A DNA stretch of 64,000 nucleotides from Acholoe squamosa (Eukaryota; Annelida; Polychaeta; Phyllodocida; Polynoidae): positions 23,260,733 through 23,324,732 of the forward strand of contig OX439044.1 of the NCBI GenBank assembly GCA_949317995.1. The letters run 5' to 3'. Below, in pieces: positions 55,777 through 64,000 of this stretch. Each line of letters begins with the position of its first letter. Positions within the stretch are counted from its first letter, which is position 1. Made by a program: the position numbers and the translations under genes. The notes under the pieces are model-generated. The model did no database searches. It saw only the letters and a program-made list of their open reading frames with translations, and was not told where the DNA came from.

Positions 55777-56693
55777 TAGACTATCGGTCTGAAATGTAAA
55801 ACCAAAAACACTGTTCCGTATTCAAATTTAACAAGATCTCCTAAGTCATCACAGACAGTTATTTGAATTTCTTGTATTTCATTTCTTTTAAGTTTTTTAT
55901 AATATGGAGTAACAAAAACTTCTGTTATGTCATCACCGAAGCTTCCTGTGCATCTTATTGTTCTTAAAAGTGGAACTTGTTTGTTTCCTACTACTTCATT
56001 ACAAACTATATTGCTATATATATAAATATTAGATGCTATGTAATGCAAATTAGGAACCCCACCCGCTATGAAATTTTCATATTCATTTGGTCCTAAATTT
56101 GATGCTATTTTTTTATATTCTTCAAAATTTTCTAAAGGAGGTCCCATGAAAGTCACAGTGTTTCCTTCTTTTTTCTCAGCTTTTTCATGTAAATCTAATC
56201 TTAACAAAGAAGAAAAAGTTACTACGTCTCCTTTTCCTACTTTAAGAATAGGTTTTAAATTTTGTGGTTCTATTTTCATAAAAGGTTTTCGCTCTTTTTT
56301 AAAGAAAACATCATCAGGATAAATATCAATTTTTTCTAAAACAGAATTTATAGTTCCAACAAGGTTATTAATAGAATTATAATTTCCATAAGGAATTCTT
56401 TCTATTATGAACCTTTTCTCCAGGGTAACATCACTTGCAGAATTTGCTATGGACACATTTTTTTTAAATTTAAAAAAATTTCTTTCCACTATAATAGTTC
56501 TGTTTCGTTCTGGTCTTTCAGGAAAATTATACCAAGAAATAGGTATATTAACTTCCACCACTCCAACCTCCCATTCCCCTTTCAATGTAATAGTTGAAGG
56601 TAAATTCACATAATAAGAACTTGTTTTGTTTTCCCTAGAAGGGTGAATAGTATTAGAAGGTAAATTGACGTAAAAAGGAGAGGAAATTGACAT
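55776..56693 (-). CDS. Likely Polinton minor capsid (penton-type) protein, 305 aa
   Basis: Begins with FYVNLPSNTIHPS and ITLKGEWEVGVVEVNIPISWYN, hallmarks of a conserved Polinton protein usually taken as the penton/minor capsid homologue. The N-terminal FYVNLPSN-type phrase appears twice (residues 7-14 and 27-33), a small internal duplication. TTGAGATAA (56731-56739) is 37 nt upstream, as for the MCP. It is transcriptionally adjacent to PolB. The family assignment is firm; the penton role is from family knowledge. Confidence 0.75.
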   Translation of the reverse strand: MSISSPFYVNLPSNTIHPSRENKTSSYYVNLPSTITLKGEWEVGVVEVNIPISWYNFPERPERNRTIIVERNFFKFKKNVSIANSASDVTLEKRFIIERIPYGNYNSINNLVGTINSVLEKIDIYPDDVFFKKERKPFMKIEPQNLKPILKVGKGDVVTFSSLLRLDLHEKAEKKEGNTVTFMGPPLENFEEYKKIASNLGPNEYENFIAGGVPNLHYIASNIYIYSNIVCNEVVGNKQVPLLRTIRCTGSFGDDITEVFVTPYYKKLKRNEIQEIQITVCDDLGDLVKFEYGTVFLVLHFRPIV

Positions 56694-56730
56694 TCTTTAA
56701 TTTTTACTTATATGATATAAACTTTTTTGA

Positions 56731-56739
56731 TTATCTCAA
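56731..56739 (-). promoter_or_regulatory. TTGAGATAA motif upstream of the penton-type gene
   Basis: Complete nine-base match, 37 nt from the ATG at 56693. Confidence 0.5.
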
Positions 56740-56822
56740 AGAAATTAAATTATATATAACATCATAACATAACACTGTCATTTTTTTAACATTTTTATTT
56801 TCGTAAAGCCATTTTAGGTAAC

Positions 56823-57176
56823 TTATCTTTCTTCAAGGAAGAGCATGATTCTGATTTTTTTTGATAACCATAATAATATATCTTTTTCATACCTATATAT
56901 TGGCTTCTTTTCAAACCATTTAACATCACAATATTTACACTTTTTTATTTTATGATTCGTTTTCATATAAAAAAATTCTAAACATTTTACATGAACAGGT
57001 TGCATGCAACAATGAATGTAAGTAACATTTGTGCTGTTAGAAGAAATTATTAGCTCTGAAGAACAAAGTTTACAAAACATATAAAGAATAGACATTTTAT
57101 GTTCTTTTTTTCTTATTTGATCTCTTATTTTTTTCTTCAAAGGACTTAAAACATAATCATTAGGATTAACATTCAA
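56823..57176 (-). CDS. Cysteine-rich zinc protein, C-terminal part (module 2), 117 aa
   Basis: C-x2-C (CKLC), a CC-x4-H-x2-C core and a final C-x2-C (CKYC) give a RING-like or treble-clef zinc pattern, followed by a basic helix (LLWLSKKIRIML). It overlaps the end of the 149-aa ORF at 57166 by 11 nt in another frame. The same two-part order, with alignable sequence, occurs at 58697-57893, so the parts may be exons or halves of one protein. Confidence 0.6.
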   Translation of the reverse strand: MNVNPNDYVLSPLKKKIRDQIRKKEHKMSILYMFCKLCSSELIISSNSTNVTYIHCCMQPVHVKCLEFFYMKTNHKIKKCKYCDVKWFEKKPIYRYEKDILLWLSKKIRIMLFLEER

Positions 57177-57615
57177 GTAATGTTTTTTTGTGAGCAGGTT
57201 TCATCAATTCTATTACATCTTCAAAATATGAAGTTTCTAAAATAAAACATGAAAAATCCTTTATTCTATAATAAAAATCTGTATATTTAAAAAAAATACA
57301 ACACATTTTAATAATTCTAGGCAATAACATGACATCAGATAAAACAATCTTCATTATTTCTTCTAAAAGATATGAAGACTGAAAGAAATCAGAGAAAAAG
57401 CATAAAGCTTCTACTCTTATTTCTTTTAAAGATGAAAATGGCTGAATCAAAGAAAGCGCTGTAAATATATGTTTAGCTTCTGTTACACTCATATAATTCT
57501 GAACAGGGAAACTGACATCTATTAAATCATTTATTTTACCACCAGTGAAAGTCATCATAGCTTCTAAGTAATAAACACGACTTAAAAGCAAAGCAACATT
57601 AACTTTAATTGTCAT
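57166..57615 (-). CDS. Helical protein, N-terminal part of zinc module 2, 149 aa
   Basis: Hydrophobic, helix-rich. The segment around LIDVSFPVQNYMSVTEAKHIFTALSL aligns by eye with LNIEIPAHSLLSVSKCFLYISFL in 58467-58697. No known family recognised. The ATG is preceded by a pyrimidine-rich AG, so splicing into this exon is possible. Confidence 0.5.
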   Translation of the reverse strand: MTIKVNVALLLSRVYYLEAMMTFTGGKINDLIDVSFPVQNYMSVTEAKHIFTALSLIQPFSSLKEIRVEALCFFSDFFQSSYLLEEIMKIVLSDVMLLPRIIKMCCIFFKYTDFYYRIKDFSCFILETSYFEDVIELMKPAHKKTLLEC

Positions 57616-57892
57616 CTTTCATATCAGCAATTTTTTTTTCTGATATAACTTCAGCCCTTATTCAACAAATATGGTAAAGGTATAATAATATAAATACATA
57701 TTATCTTCAAAAGACTTTATATATCAAAACTTGTTTGATAAATATGGTACAAAATGTTCTGTTTCAAGGTTCTTAACCTGAAATGTTACAGTGCCTGACT
57801 AAACACTGAACTTACAGGTTATATACTCTTATATGATAAAGGATACATGATAGAAGTGATCACACAGTAGTTTTTTACATATTTTTTAAACT
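57616..57892. other. Spacer between the two zinc-protein modules
   Basis: AT-rich; contains two 'acttgtttgataaatatggt' type words (57661-57760) as a short direct repeat. No gene seen. Confidence 0.4.
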
Positions 57893-58474
57893 TCAATAAT
57901 AATGTAATGCATTTTTTATAGTTTTTTTTCTTAAGCTTCTGAATTTTTTTCTTAGCCATGTACAAAATTCAGGACTACATAAAGGCTTTGCTTTTTTCCA
58001 TTTCATGCAACAATCATAACATGCTATACCTTTTCGATAATGAGTACTATATGAAGCAAACTTAAAACTACTGTAACATTTATAATCAACTGGACAAGCA
58101 CAACACAGCATATATGTTACTCTCAATGTTCTAATTTTTTTATTTTTATCAAAAGTATGATATTTCCCACACCCTCCGCAGCGATACTTGACAATTTCTG
58201 CATTAAGGTCTAAATCTTGTAACATATCAGTTATTTTATTTTGTAGTTCGTTATCCGAATAACAAAGATAATCACAATAAGCAGATATGCTGTGTTTTGT
58301 ACAAAGCAAATCGTCTAATATGTCAGAACGACTAACTTTTAGAAGATCTGAAGCAAACCAAAATAATTTTCTACTGCTTACATGAAACATAGTTCCACAA
58401 TAAACATAAACTTTCAATGCTTTCCCTATTTCTTTGATTTTTTTCGTAGTCCTTTGATATATATAATTAAACAA
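57893..58474 (-). CDS. Cysteine-rich zinc protein (module 1), 193 aa
   Basis: The C-terminal 90 residues have CGGCGKYH, CCAC-x4-KC and CYDCCMKW, then a basic helix (LRKKFRSLRKKTI), paralogous to 56823-57176. The N-terminal ~90 residues are helical. No named domain fits; RING-like zinc binding is the best description. It overlaps 58467-58697 by 8 nt. Confidence 0.6.
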   Translation of the reverse strand: MFNYIYQRTTKKIKEIGKALKVYVYCGTMFHVSSRKLFWFASDLLKVSRSDILDDLLCTKHSISAYCDYLCYSDNELQNKITDMLQDLDLNAEIVKYRCGGCGKYHTFDKNKKIRTLRVTYMLCCACPVDYKCYSSFKFASYSTHYRKGIACYDCCMKWKKAKPLCSPEFCTWLRKKFRSLRKKTIKNALHYY

Positions 58475-58697
58475 AAAATCTGACTGAAAAAAAGAAGCAA
58501 AAAATGCTATAGACTATGTTTTTGATTTCATTAAAACGTTCACAACAAGCTTTTTTTGATGAAATATTTAAGAAGGAAATGTATAAAAAACATTTCGATA
58601 CAGACAACAATGAATGTGCAGGTATTTCAATGTTCAATTTTTCCATCAAAGGTTCACGATAAAAATTGAAATAGTTTTTGAAGTATAAACTTCTCAA
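58467..58697 (-). CDS. Helical N-terminal part of zinc module 1, 76 aa as an ORF
   Basis: Resembles the 57166-57615 product. The frame is open further upstream to a pyrimidine-AG/GTTCAAG junction near 58745, suggesting that it may be an internal exon rather than start at this ATG. The last residues (SIFCFFFSVRFFV) may be past a splice donor. Confidence 0.4.
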   Translation of the reverse strand: MRSLYFKNYFNFYREPLMEKLNIEIPAHSLLSVSKCFLYISFLNISSKKACCERFNEIKNIVYSIFCFFFSVRFFV

Positions 58698-58819
58698 TGA
58701 AAGTAAAAAAAGTTCAAGTAGAGTTGCTTTTCCATCTTGAACCTACAAAAACAAGACGGATTATTTTAAAATATAAAATAAACATTGAAATTCTTGTATG
58801 ACATTTTTATACTACATTT

Positions 58820-59002
58820 TTATACTACATGTTTATGATATAGGCTGCACACATCTTCAAATACAATATCATATAAACATAAAAGTAACTTTTCTTGAAG
58901 CTTATGCTTTATTTCTTTTGAATAATTTAATCCAAATGTGTTGACGAAATATGCTGAATCAGAAGGAGAGGGGAGCCAAAAAGTTTCAAACAATAACGGC
59001 AT
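58820..59002 (-). CDS. Possible small ORF or first exon, 60 aa
   Basis: Overlaps the 3' end of the 332-aa gene by 76 nt in another frame. The amphipathic C-terminal half (KHKLQEKLLLCLYDIVFEDV) is protein-like, and it could supply the start of module 1. Weak evidence. Confidence 0.25.
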   Translation of the reverse strand: MPLLFETFWLPSPSDSAYFVNTFGLNYSKEIKHKLQEKLLLCLYDIVFEDVCSLYHKHVV

Positions 59003-59925
59003 GACATCATGCTCTTTTTTTGTGCAGTGAAGTACACTCCCCCTCCAAAGAACAGCTCGTCAGTGCATGTTTCACAAGTGATTTTTTTACATATTTTTGT
59101 TCTTGTTTTCGTAGGAACTTTTGTCATCAGCTTCATGAGAAGTGATCCTGTCTCTGTGTCTTTCTTTTGAGGGAAGACGACAGAAACAGGCAAGCGAGAC
59201 AGAATTAAACGTTGAAGGTAGTCTCTCGTTTTAGCCTGTTGCATAGAATCAGAAAAAGGCTCAGTGACAGGACATGGAATGTGATTGACAACTTCGTCTG
59301 AACTTTTATCAGGAAGAGTGATGTTGTTGTCGTCTTTTACGACAACTTCACTAGGAACTAAGTTACCATCTTGGATAACAGCAACTTCTTTGCCAGCAAC
59401 GTTAACTTCGTTACTGTCAATGATTTCATCCTTGTCCCCTTCGAGAATAACTTCAACTTCACGGTGACTGTAGTGGTCATTGTTGTCTTCAACACCACCA
59501 ATTTCCTCATAGTCAACGTGAAGTTCATTGTTATCTTCTAAGGAGACAACTTCATTCACAACTTGATAGTCATCTTTTGACACCTCAAGTCCAGAAATCT
59601 GAATAGCTTCTTCTAGTAAATCTAAAGAAGCTGGATCATAGTCGCTTTTGCAAAGCTCTGAAAGTTTTTTTTTCTTTACTAGTGGAGGCATAACCTCCAG
59701 ATCTTCTTCTTTTGAAATCATTCTTTTAGTAGGATTAGCTCGACCCGGTCTTACAAGAAGAGGCATTTTCTCTTCAGGCTTCTGAAGAGAAGATGTTTCT
59801 TGTACATCATGAACATTTTTAGCAAATTTTGTTCCTTGAAAAAATTTGTTGTTAAACTTGGACAAAATAGGTTCTGGCTCTTGGTTTTTAATTAAAGGAC
59901 TTCTGACGAGGATATCACGTTCCAT
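58927..59925 (-). CDS. Acidic protein with C-terminal zinc finger, 332 aa
   Basis: Residues ~85-215 are strongly acidic (rich in D, E, V, N). The C-terminus has a CETC pair and a C2H2-like finger C-R-Y-C-x12-H-x4-H at residues ~311-330. That fits a transcription-factor-like architecture, acidic region plus zinc finger, but no family is recognised. Codon and base usage are less AT-biased than neighbouring viral genes. Confidence 0.6.
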   Translation of the reverse strand: MERDILVRSPLIKNQEPEPILSKFNNKFFQGTKFAKNVHDVQETSSLQKPEEKMPLLVRPGRANPTKRMISKEEDLEVMPPLVKKKKLSELCKSDYDPASLDLLEEAIQISGLEVSKDDYQVVNEVVSLEDNNELHVDYEEIGGVEDNNDHYSHREVEVILEGDKDEIIDSNEVNVAGKEVAVIQDGNLVPSEVVVKDDNNITLPDKSSDEVVNHIPCPVTEPFSDSMQQAKTRDYLQRLILSRLPVSVVFPQKKDTETGSLLMKLMTKVPTKTRTKICKKITCETCTDELFFGGGVYFTAQKKSMMSCRYCLKLFGSPLLLIQHISSTHLD

Positions 59926-60039
59926 CTGTAGGTAATAAATAAAATAAAATTCATAACTAAAATTTTAAGTCAAAAAAGTTAAGTAAAAAAAATAAAATGT
60001 CATACTCAATCATTATGCTAAGCAACTTTTATATAATAT

Positions 60040-61104
60040 TTATTTCATTATTTTTAATTTTTTTGGTTTACAATTTTTAGGACCTCTTCTGTCTTTAGTA
60101 CACCTGAGAATAGCTGCAGAACAATGTTGCGGACATTTGGCACATTTCTCAATATTTTCAGGTAACATATTAGTTTGTAAGACAATTAAATGCTTATATA
60201 TTCTATCACATACTTTAATAGAAGATTCTAAGTTAGCCCTACACTGTTCTAGCTGTTCTTTAAATAAGTTAGCAAAAGGTGAAAACTCTCGTAAAGAATT
60301 TACTTTATCGTCTACATCTATATCTATTTTTTTCTCATGCTTCATTTCTTCATTTTTTTTTAATTTTTTATTCGTCGAACCCTGCTCTTCACTATCTGAA
60401 TCGCTCTCAGACAATTCTAAATCTTCTTTTAAAAAATTAAATTCAGGATCAGAAGAACTATCTTGAGAAACGCTTCGTTTAGGTATAACAGATTTAGATT
60501 TTCTCTTTTTTCTTTCTATGTCTAAAGATTTTGAATCATTATCCTCATTTTCACTAGAATCTGACAAATTCTCTTCACTGAAAACATTATCAGAAGCTGG
60601 TAATATTTTTTTATTCTTTTTTCTTTTCTTAGTCTCTACATATTCTTTCACTTCCTCGTTCTCAGAATCAAAAAAAATAGAGACAGGTTTGCTTCTTATA
60701 TTTTCAGAAGGAAAAAAATCTACACTTTGATTTTTTGTGTGAAAAGTTATATTAAGATTCAAAACTTCTGAAATACATTCTAACAATACACTATGAGAAG
60801 AAATAAGGTCTGAAAGAATTTTTTCTTTCTCTTGATTTATACAATATTCGTACTCTTTTTTGTAGGCTTCTTCTTTTTTTAACAGAGACAAAAGAAAAAA
60901 CCAAGTCTCATCTTTCATTAGATCAAATATTTTCTCTTTTGATATAAAAGACTCTTGCTTCTTCCTTTTGATATATTTTAAAATGTAATACAAACAATGT
61001 TTCTCTTTAAGCTCATTCCAGTAAACTCTATTAAATTCATTATTTTGACTTAAAATAAAAAATATTGTTAAAAGAATTTCTGAAATCAATTTAATTTCTT
61101 TCAT
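60040..61104 (-). CDS. Viral hypothetical protein with charged middle, 354 aa
   Basis: Helical N-terminal domain (residues 1-140), then acidic/serine and lysine low-complexity sequence (155-270), then a C-terminal helix and cysteine cluster C-x2-C-x3-C ... C ... C (CAKCPQHC, near residues 318-345). Start codon overlaps the stop of the 230-aa ORF by 4 nt (ATGA). TGAGATAA is 46 nt upstream (61151-61159). Function unknown. Confidence 0.6.
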   Translation of the reverse strand: MKEIKLISEILLTIFFILSQNNEFNRVYWNELKEKHCLYYILKYIKRKKQESFISKEKIFDLMKDETWFFLLSLLKKEEAYKKEYEYCINQEKEKILSDLISSHSVLLECISEVLNLNITFHTKNQSVDFFPSENIRSKPVSIFFDSENEEVKEYVETKKRKKNKKILPASDNVFSEENLSDSSENEDNDSKSLDIERKKRKSKSVIPKRSVSQDSSSDPEFNFLKEDLELSESDSDSEEQGSTNKKLKKNEEMKHEKKIDIDVDDKVNSLREFSPFANLFKEQLEQCRANLESSIKVCDRIYKHLIVLQTNMLPENIEKCAKCPQHCSAAILRCTKDRRGPKNCKPKKLKIMK

Positions 61105-61793
61105 TTTTTATTATCTGACTTTTCCTTTATAATTTCGTCTAACACAAGTTTTATCTCAGAACATAAAAATAAAAAAATATTACAATCTTTAGTAATACAA
61201 TTCCCTTTGAAATTATAACCTAAAGTAAAAGTAATATCTTTATTTGAAATTCTTATGACAGAAACATTATTCACATTATAATCTTTTTTTAATCCTTCAT
61301 AATTTACCGAAACAGATTCATATGTGTTAGACTCCTTTAATTTATATGAATATTTGTCTTTAAAATGAAATCGTATTTTTAAAAGAAATTCTATGACTTT
61401 AATATCGTTATTTTTTATGTCAATTTCTACACTTATTTGGATATTTAATAATGATACTTTAATTTTATTGTAATTTATTAAAGAAAAATGATTCCAAAAG
61501 TTTGAACAAAAAAAGGAAATAAACTTTTTAATGTTACTTACAATAAAGTTGAAATCATTTCTTAAAAATATATAACAACACCCATTTTTGGTAAATTTTA
61601 AAGAAAAATCTTTTTTTAAAATAACAATAGAACCTCTATATTTAGAAATTTTCCCCTGCAGCTGATATAAATTCTCTATGTCTAACTTAGCACAAGGGCA
61701 CATTCTAGCTATTAAAACAATATTATTAGTGTAATACTGAATTGACATAAGAATTAAAATAAAAAAATATGCAAACCAATCAGTTAACACCAA
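61101..61793 (-). CDS. Viral hypothetical protein, 230 aa
   Basis: Hydrophobic N-terminal 28 residues (FAYFFILILMSIQYY) could be a signal anchor. The rest is beta-rich and AT-coded. No family recognised. Coupled by a 4-nt overlap to the next gene. Confidence 0.5.
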   Translation of the reverse strand: MVLTDWFAYFFILILMSIQYYTNNIVLIARMCPCAKLDIENLYQLQGKISKYRGSIVILKKDFSLKFTKNGCCYIFLRNDFNFIVSNIKKFISFFCSNFWNHFSLINYNKIKVSLLNIQISVEIDIKNNDIKVIEFLLKIRFHFKDKYSYKLKESNTYESVSVNYEGLKKDYNVNNVSVIRISNKDITFTLGYNFKGNCITKDCNIFLFLCSEIKLVLDEIIKEKSDNKK

Positions 61794-62752
61794 AAGAATG
61801 ATATATTATACCATAATAGAAGCAAGCCAGCTATATAATTTATTGAATAACTAAATAAAACAAGACAACTGAAGCACGTTAACTAAATGACTGAAACAAG
61901 CCAACTAAATAAAGCAAGTAAGCAAATAAATAAAATAAAATAATAACCTTATCCAAATTTAATCAGCAATCTTGATGTTGCTAGCAGATCTTCGACCTAA
62001 ATGAACTGTGAATAACCTTGTTGATGCAGTAAACTGTAAATGACCTCGATGTTAGAGCAGACCTTGATGTTACACAGACTAAACGACTTTGATGCTGCTG
62101 AGTTCTTAATCAAAAATAAGAAGACAGCACAAGACGTCTATCTGAAAAGAAAAAAAAACACTTTATTTCTTTAAATTAACAGCGTTATATCACTTCATAT
62201 ATAATCAGTTTCGTGTCATCATCTAATTATCATTATTTTTTCAATATGACTTATATATAATTAATCAGTTTCATGTCATCATATATAAATTAATCAGTTT
62301 CATATCTTCATCTTATTATCATTATAAAATCATAATTATCATTATTATAGATCATTATAATAAATCATTATAATAGTAATTATAATGTTTTTTTTTTTCA
62401 ATATGATCATTTAATTATAAACTCATTTAGATTAAATTTTAATGTAAAATCTAAATAACAATTCACCTTATCTATAACTAAAATCCAAAGTAGATGAAAT
62501 TTACCTTTGCTTTTTACAGTAAAACTTTCTGACTCAAGTTCAGCAAGGTCACTCTCGGATTGAGTTTGGATTAAGTATTAACCTGAAAAATAACATTTCA
62601 TAAAATCTTTAATATATAGCTCGAGTTCAGCGAGGTCATTCTTAAATTATCGAGTCAAGTATTAACCTGAAAAAAATATTTTATGAGCTGAAAAAAAATA
62701 AAATTTTATGAGAAGTTTAAATCTGAATCTTCTTAAACTTAAAACATTATTA
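61794..62752. other. AT-rich non-coding region
   Basis: No credible ORF. Three variants of 'aatcagtttcatgtcatcat' at about 62205-62300 form a short direct-repeat array. Several pyrimidine-AG/GTTAATACTT junctions (minus strand, near 62591 and 62677) repeat the phrase 'gttaatacttaatcc/gttaatacttgactc', possible splice acceptors. Confidence 0.4.
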
Positions 62753-62983
62753 TCAGAACTTGGTTTTATATTCAAATAAAAAAAGTATTTTTCTTTTCTT
62801 ATATTTAGTAACAAAAATTAGGTTAATAAATTTACCTCTGTGTATGTGGAAAATATCATGGAACAGATAATTAATTATCAATCTCGTACGGGTCAATAAT
62901 CTCTGACACGCCTGTATATTTTGCCTTGCTAGTTGTCCTCCTCTATGTTCCTCGTAGTTAGACACAGAGTTTCCTCCACTCAT
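62753..62983 (-). CDS. Possible first exon of a spliced viral/host gene
   Basis: The ORF starts with a soluble-looking N-terminus (GGNSVSNYEEHRGGQLARQN). At 62838-62833 a CAGAG|GTAAAT donor-like site follows the codons HIHR, after which the frame becomes AT-rich nonsense-like. Candidate acceptors lie near 62591 and 62677. No family recognised. Confidence 0.3.
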   Translation of the reverse strand: MSGGNSVSNYEEHRGGQLARQNIQACQRLLTRTRLIINYLFHDIFHIHRGKFINLIFVTKYKKRKILFLFEYKTKF

Positions 62984-63164
62984 GATACACTAAAACAAAA
63001 AAACATAGGAATTCTTAAAAGTAAACTAAGCTCATTAAAGTTTATTAATTGAACATGGTCTATTTTTTAAATACAGCAGATAAAAGCATTCAGTTTTTCA
63101 CTACAGTTTTCGCACAAACACACCAAATTACTATATTTAGTTTGTGACTGTAGTTTTTACTCGA

Positions 63165-63720
63165 ACACATAAAATAATTTATTTTTACTCTAACGCATAA
63201 AAAACTTGAAACTGTAGTTTCTTGAACGCATAAAATTTGAAGTCTGACGTTTTAGTTTCCACTCGAAAGCATTAAGTTAAAAAAGGTCTAACTATTTAAA
63301 TCACCTACCTTACAGTTTTCCTTTTCCTAGGTTCATTATAAGCTGTAGCGTTTTACATGCTACTCTCCTGTTTTGCTTTTCTTTTATCTGAAAAGAAAAT
63401 TGATTCAATGTTAAATATCCACTCGAACACAACTAATTTCAATATTCAGTTTGTTTCTACAGTTTTCACTTGAACGCATCAGTTCAGTTTATTACTCGAA
63501 CGCATCAAACAATTTCCACTCGAACACATCAGACAATTTCCACTCGAACGCTTTAAATTAAACGATCTAACACACCTTCAACAAAAGTAATAAGTTATTA
63601 TCTCAATCTCTATTCGAACGCTACAACCTTCCAGCTCATAACCTTATTTTTCACTTGAACGCGAAACATAAAATTACTGAGTATGTTATCATAGTTTTTT
63701 TCCTCGAACACAATAAGTCA
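63165..63720. repeat. Interspersed short repeat, consensus CACTCGAACGCAT
   Basis: About twelve imperfect copies in the same orientation, irregularly spaced: for example 'actcgaacacataaaa' (63172), 'ccactcgaaagcattaa' (63259), 'cacttgaacgcatcag' (63467), 'actcgaacgcatcaaa' (63493), 'ccactcgaacacatcag' (63519), 'ccactcgaacgctttaaa' (63539), 'cacttgaacgcgaaac' (63652). They lie upstream of the first viral ORFs, beyond 63 kb. Confidence 0.75.
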
Positions 63721-64000
63721 TTACGCATGCGTCACTCTGTTATAACAAAATGGCTGACTATACCTTCCGCTTTAAGTAAAACCATCTTTAGCAGCAGTGT
63801 TTTCTCCAAGAAATCATACTTTTAAGCCCTATCTAGACCTTTCTGATTTATTTTATCTTATTCTATGAAAAACATAAAGAATACCATACTTTTGTATATC
63901 AAAAATATATCATAGTTGTAGAGAAATGCATTTTCCTAACGCATATTCCGCAATCGAAAACAAAATACTTCTTACAAAAATTTACCTAGCCTTATGTTTG
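63721..64000. other. Window end; no gene recognised
   Basis: Less AT-rich, with 'acgcatgcgt' palindrome at 63723-63732 and AACAAAATGGCTGAC at 63745. It could be the viral terminus or host flank; terminal repeats are not recognisable in the window. Confidence 0.3.

Larger units (their letters stand above)
25860..64000 (-). mobile_element. Endogenous Polinton/Maverick (adintovirus-type) element, ends not resolved
   Basis: From about 25.86 kb to the window end, base composition drops to AT-rich and genes run almost entirely on the minus strand. The hallmark gene set is present: PolB, rve integrase, packaging ATPase, adenain-like protease, major capsid, likely penton and pVI-like proteins. An 11-kb gypsy element (26305-37316) is a later insertion, so the viral DNA in the window is about 27 kb. 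No terminal inverted repeats or 6-bp target duplication could be identified; the right end may lie beyond 64000. Confidence 0.85.

Noticed and set aside
63165..63720. CRISPR array
   Set aside because: Repeats are short and degenerate with irregular spacing, in eukaryotic DNA.
1..64000. tRNA and rRNA genes
   Set aside because: No cloverleaf with A/B boxes or rRNA segment was recognised by eye.

Overview
The window is animal nuclear DNA. A spliced host gene fills the left part, and the right part is an integrated virus-like Polinton/Maverick (adintovirus-type) element that was later hit by an LTR retrotransposon. The host gene is TAF8 (TFIID subunit 8). Six exons on the minus strand between 17490 and 7033 join in frame to 308 codons, with canonical splice sites and the conserved TAF8 blocks. 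The introns, the AT-rich virus and the repeat-rich flanks suggest an invertebrate, perhaps marine, but the species cannot be fixed from sequence.

Layout. 1-544: 3' end and LTR of a Ty3/gypsy element. 545-7030: host intergenic DNA with MITEs, minisatellites and low-complexity tracts. 7033-17490: TAF8, with small inverted-repeat elements in intron 1. 17.5-25.8 kb: intergenic DNA dominated by a palindromic 'foldback' repeat about 5 kb long (arms about 18.49-21.07 and 21.35-23.67 kb, filled with a ~60-bp minisatellite), flanked by small inverted-repeat transposons and an inverted copy of a repeat also seen at 2.8-3.5 kb. 25.86 kb to the window end: virus-derived DNA, nearly all genes on the minus strand. 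26305-37316: a gypsy retrotransposon of the same family as the one at the left edge, inserted inside a viral dUTPase gene with a GTGC target duplication.

The viral element carries the Polinton hallmark set: protein-primed-type DNA polymerase B (broken by one stop and one frameshift), retroviral-like integrase, packaging ATPase, adenain-type cysteine protease, double-jelly-roll major capsid protein, a likely penton/minor capsid protein, a pVI-like protein and a basic core-like protein. The morphogenesis genes are open. Accessory genes include a protein with two tandem Death-fold domains, a DUF5662-like protein, a PC4-like ssDNA-binding protein, three dUTPase copies (all disrupted), and a tandem pair of cysteine-rich zinc proteins. 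A 1902-bp tandem duplication covers one dUTPase and the end of the Death-domain gene. A TTGAGATAA-like motif recurs 31-74 nt upstream of seven viral ORFs, including the capsid genes, and is a candidate viral promoter element. The right 1 kb holds about twelve copies of a short CACTCGAACGCAT-like repeat. No terminal inverted repeats of the viral element were identified, so its exact ends are unknown.
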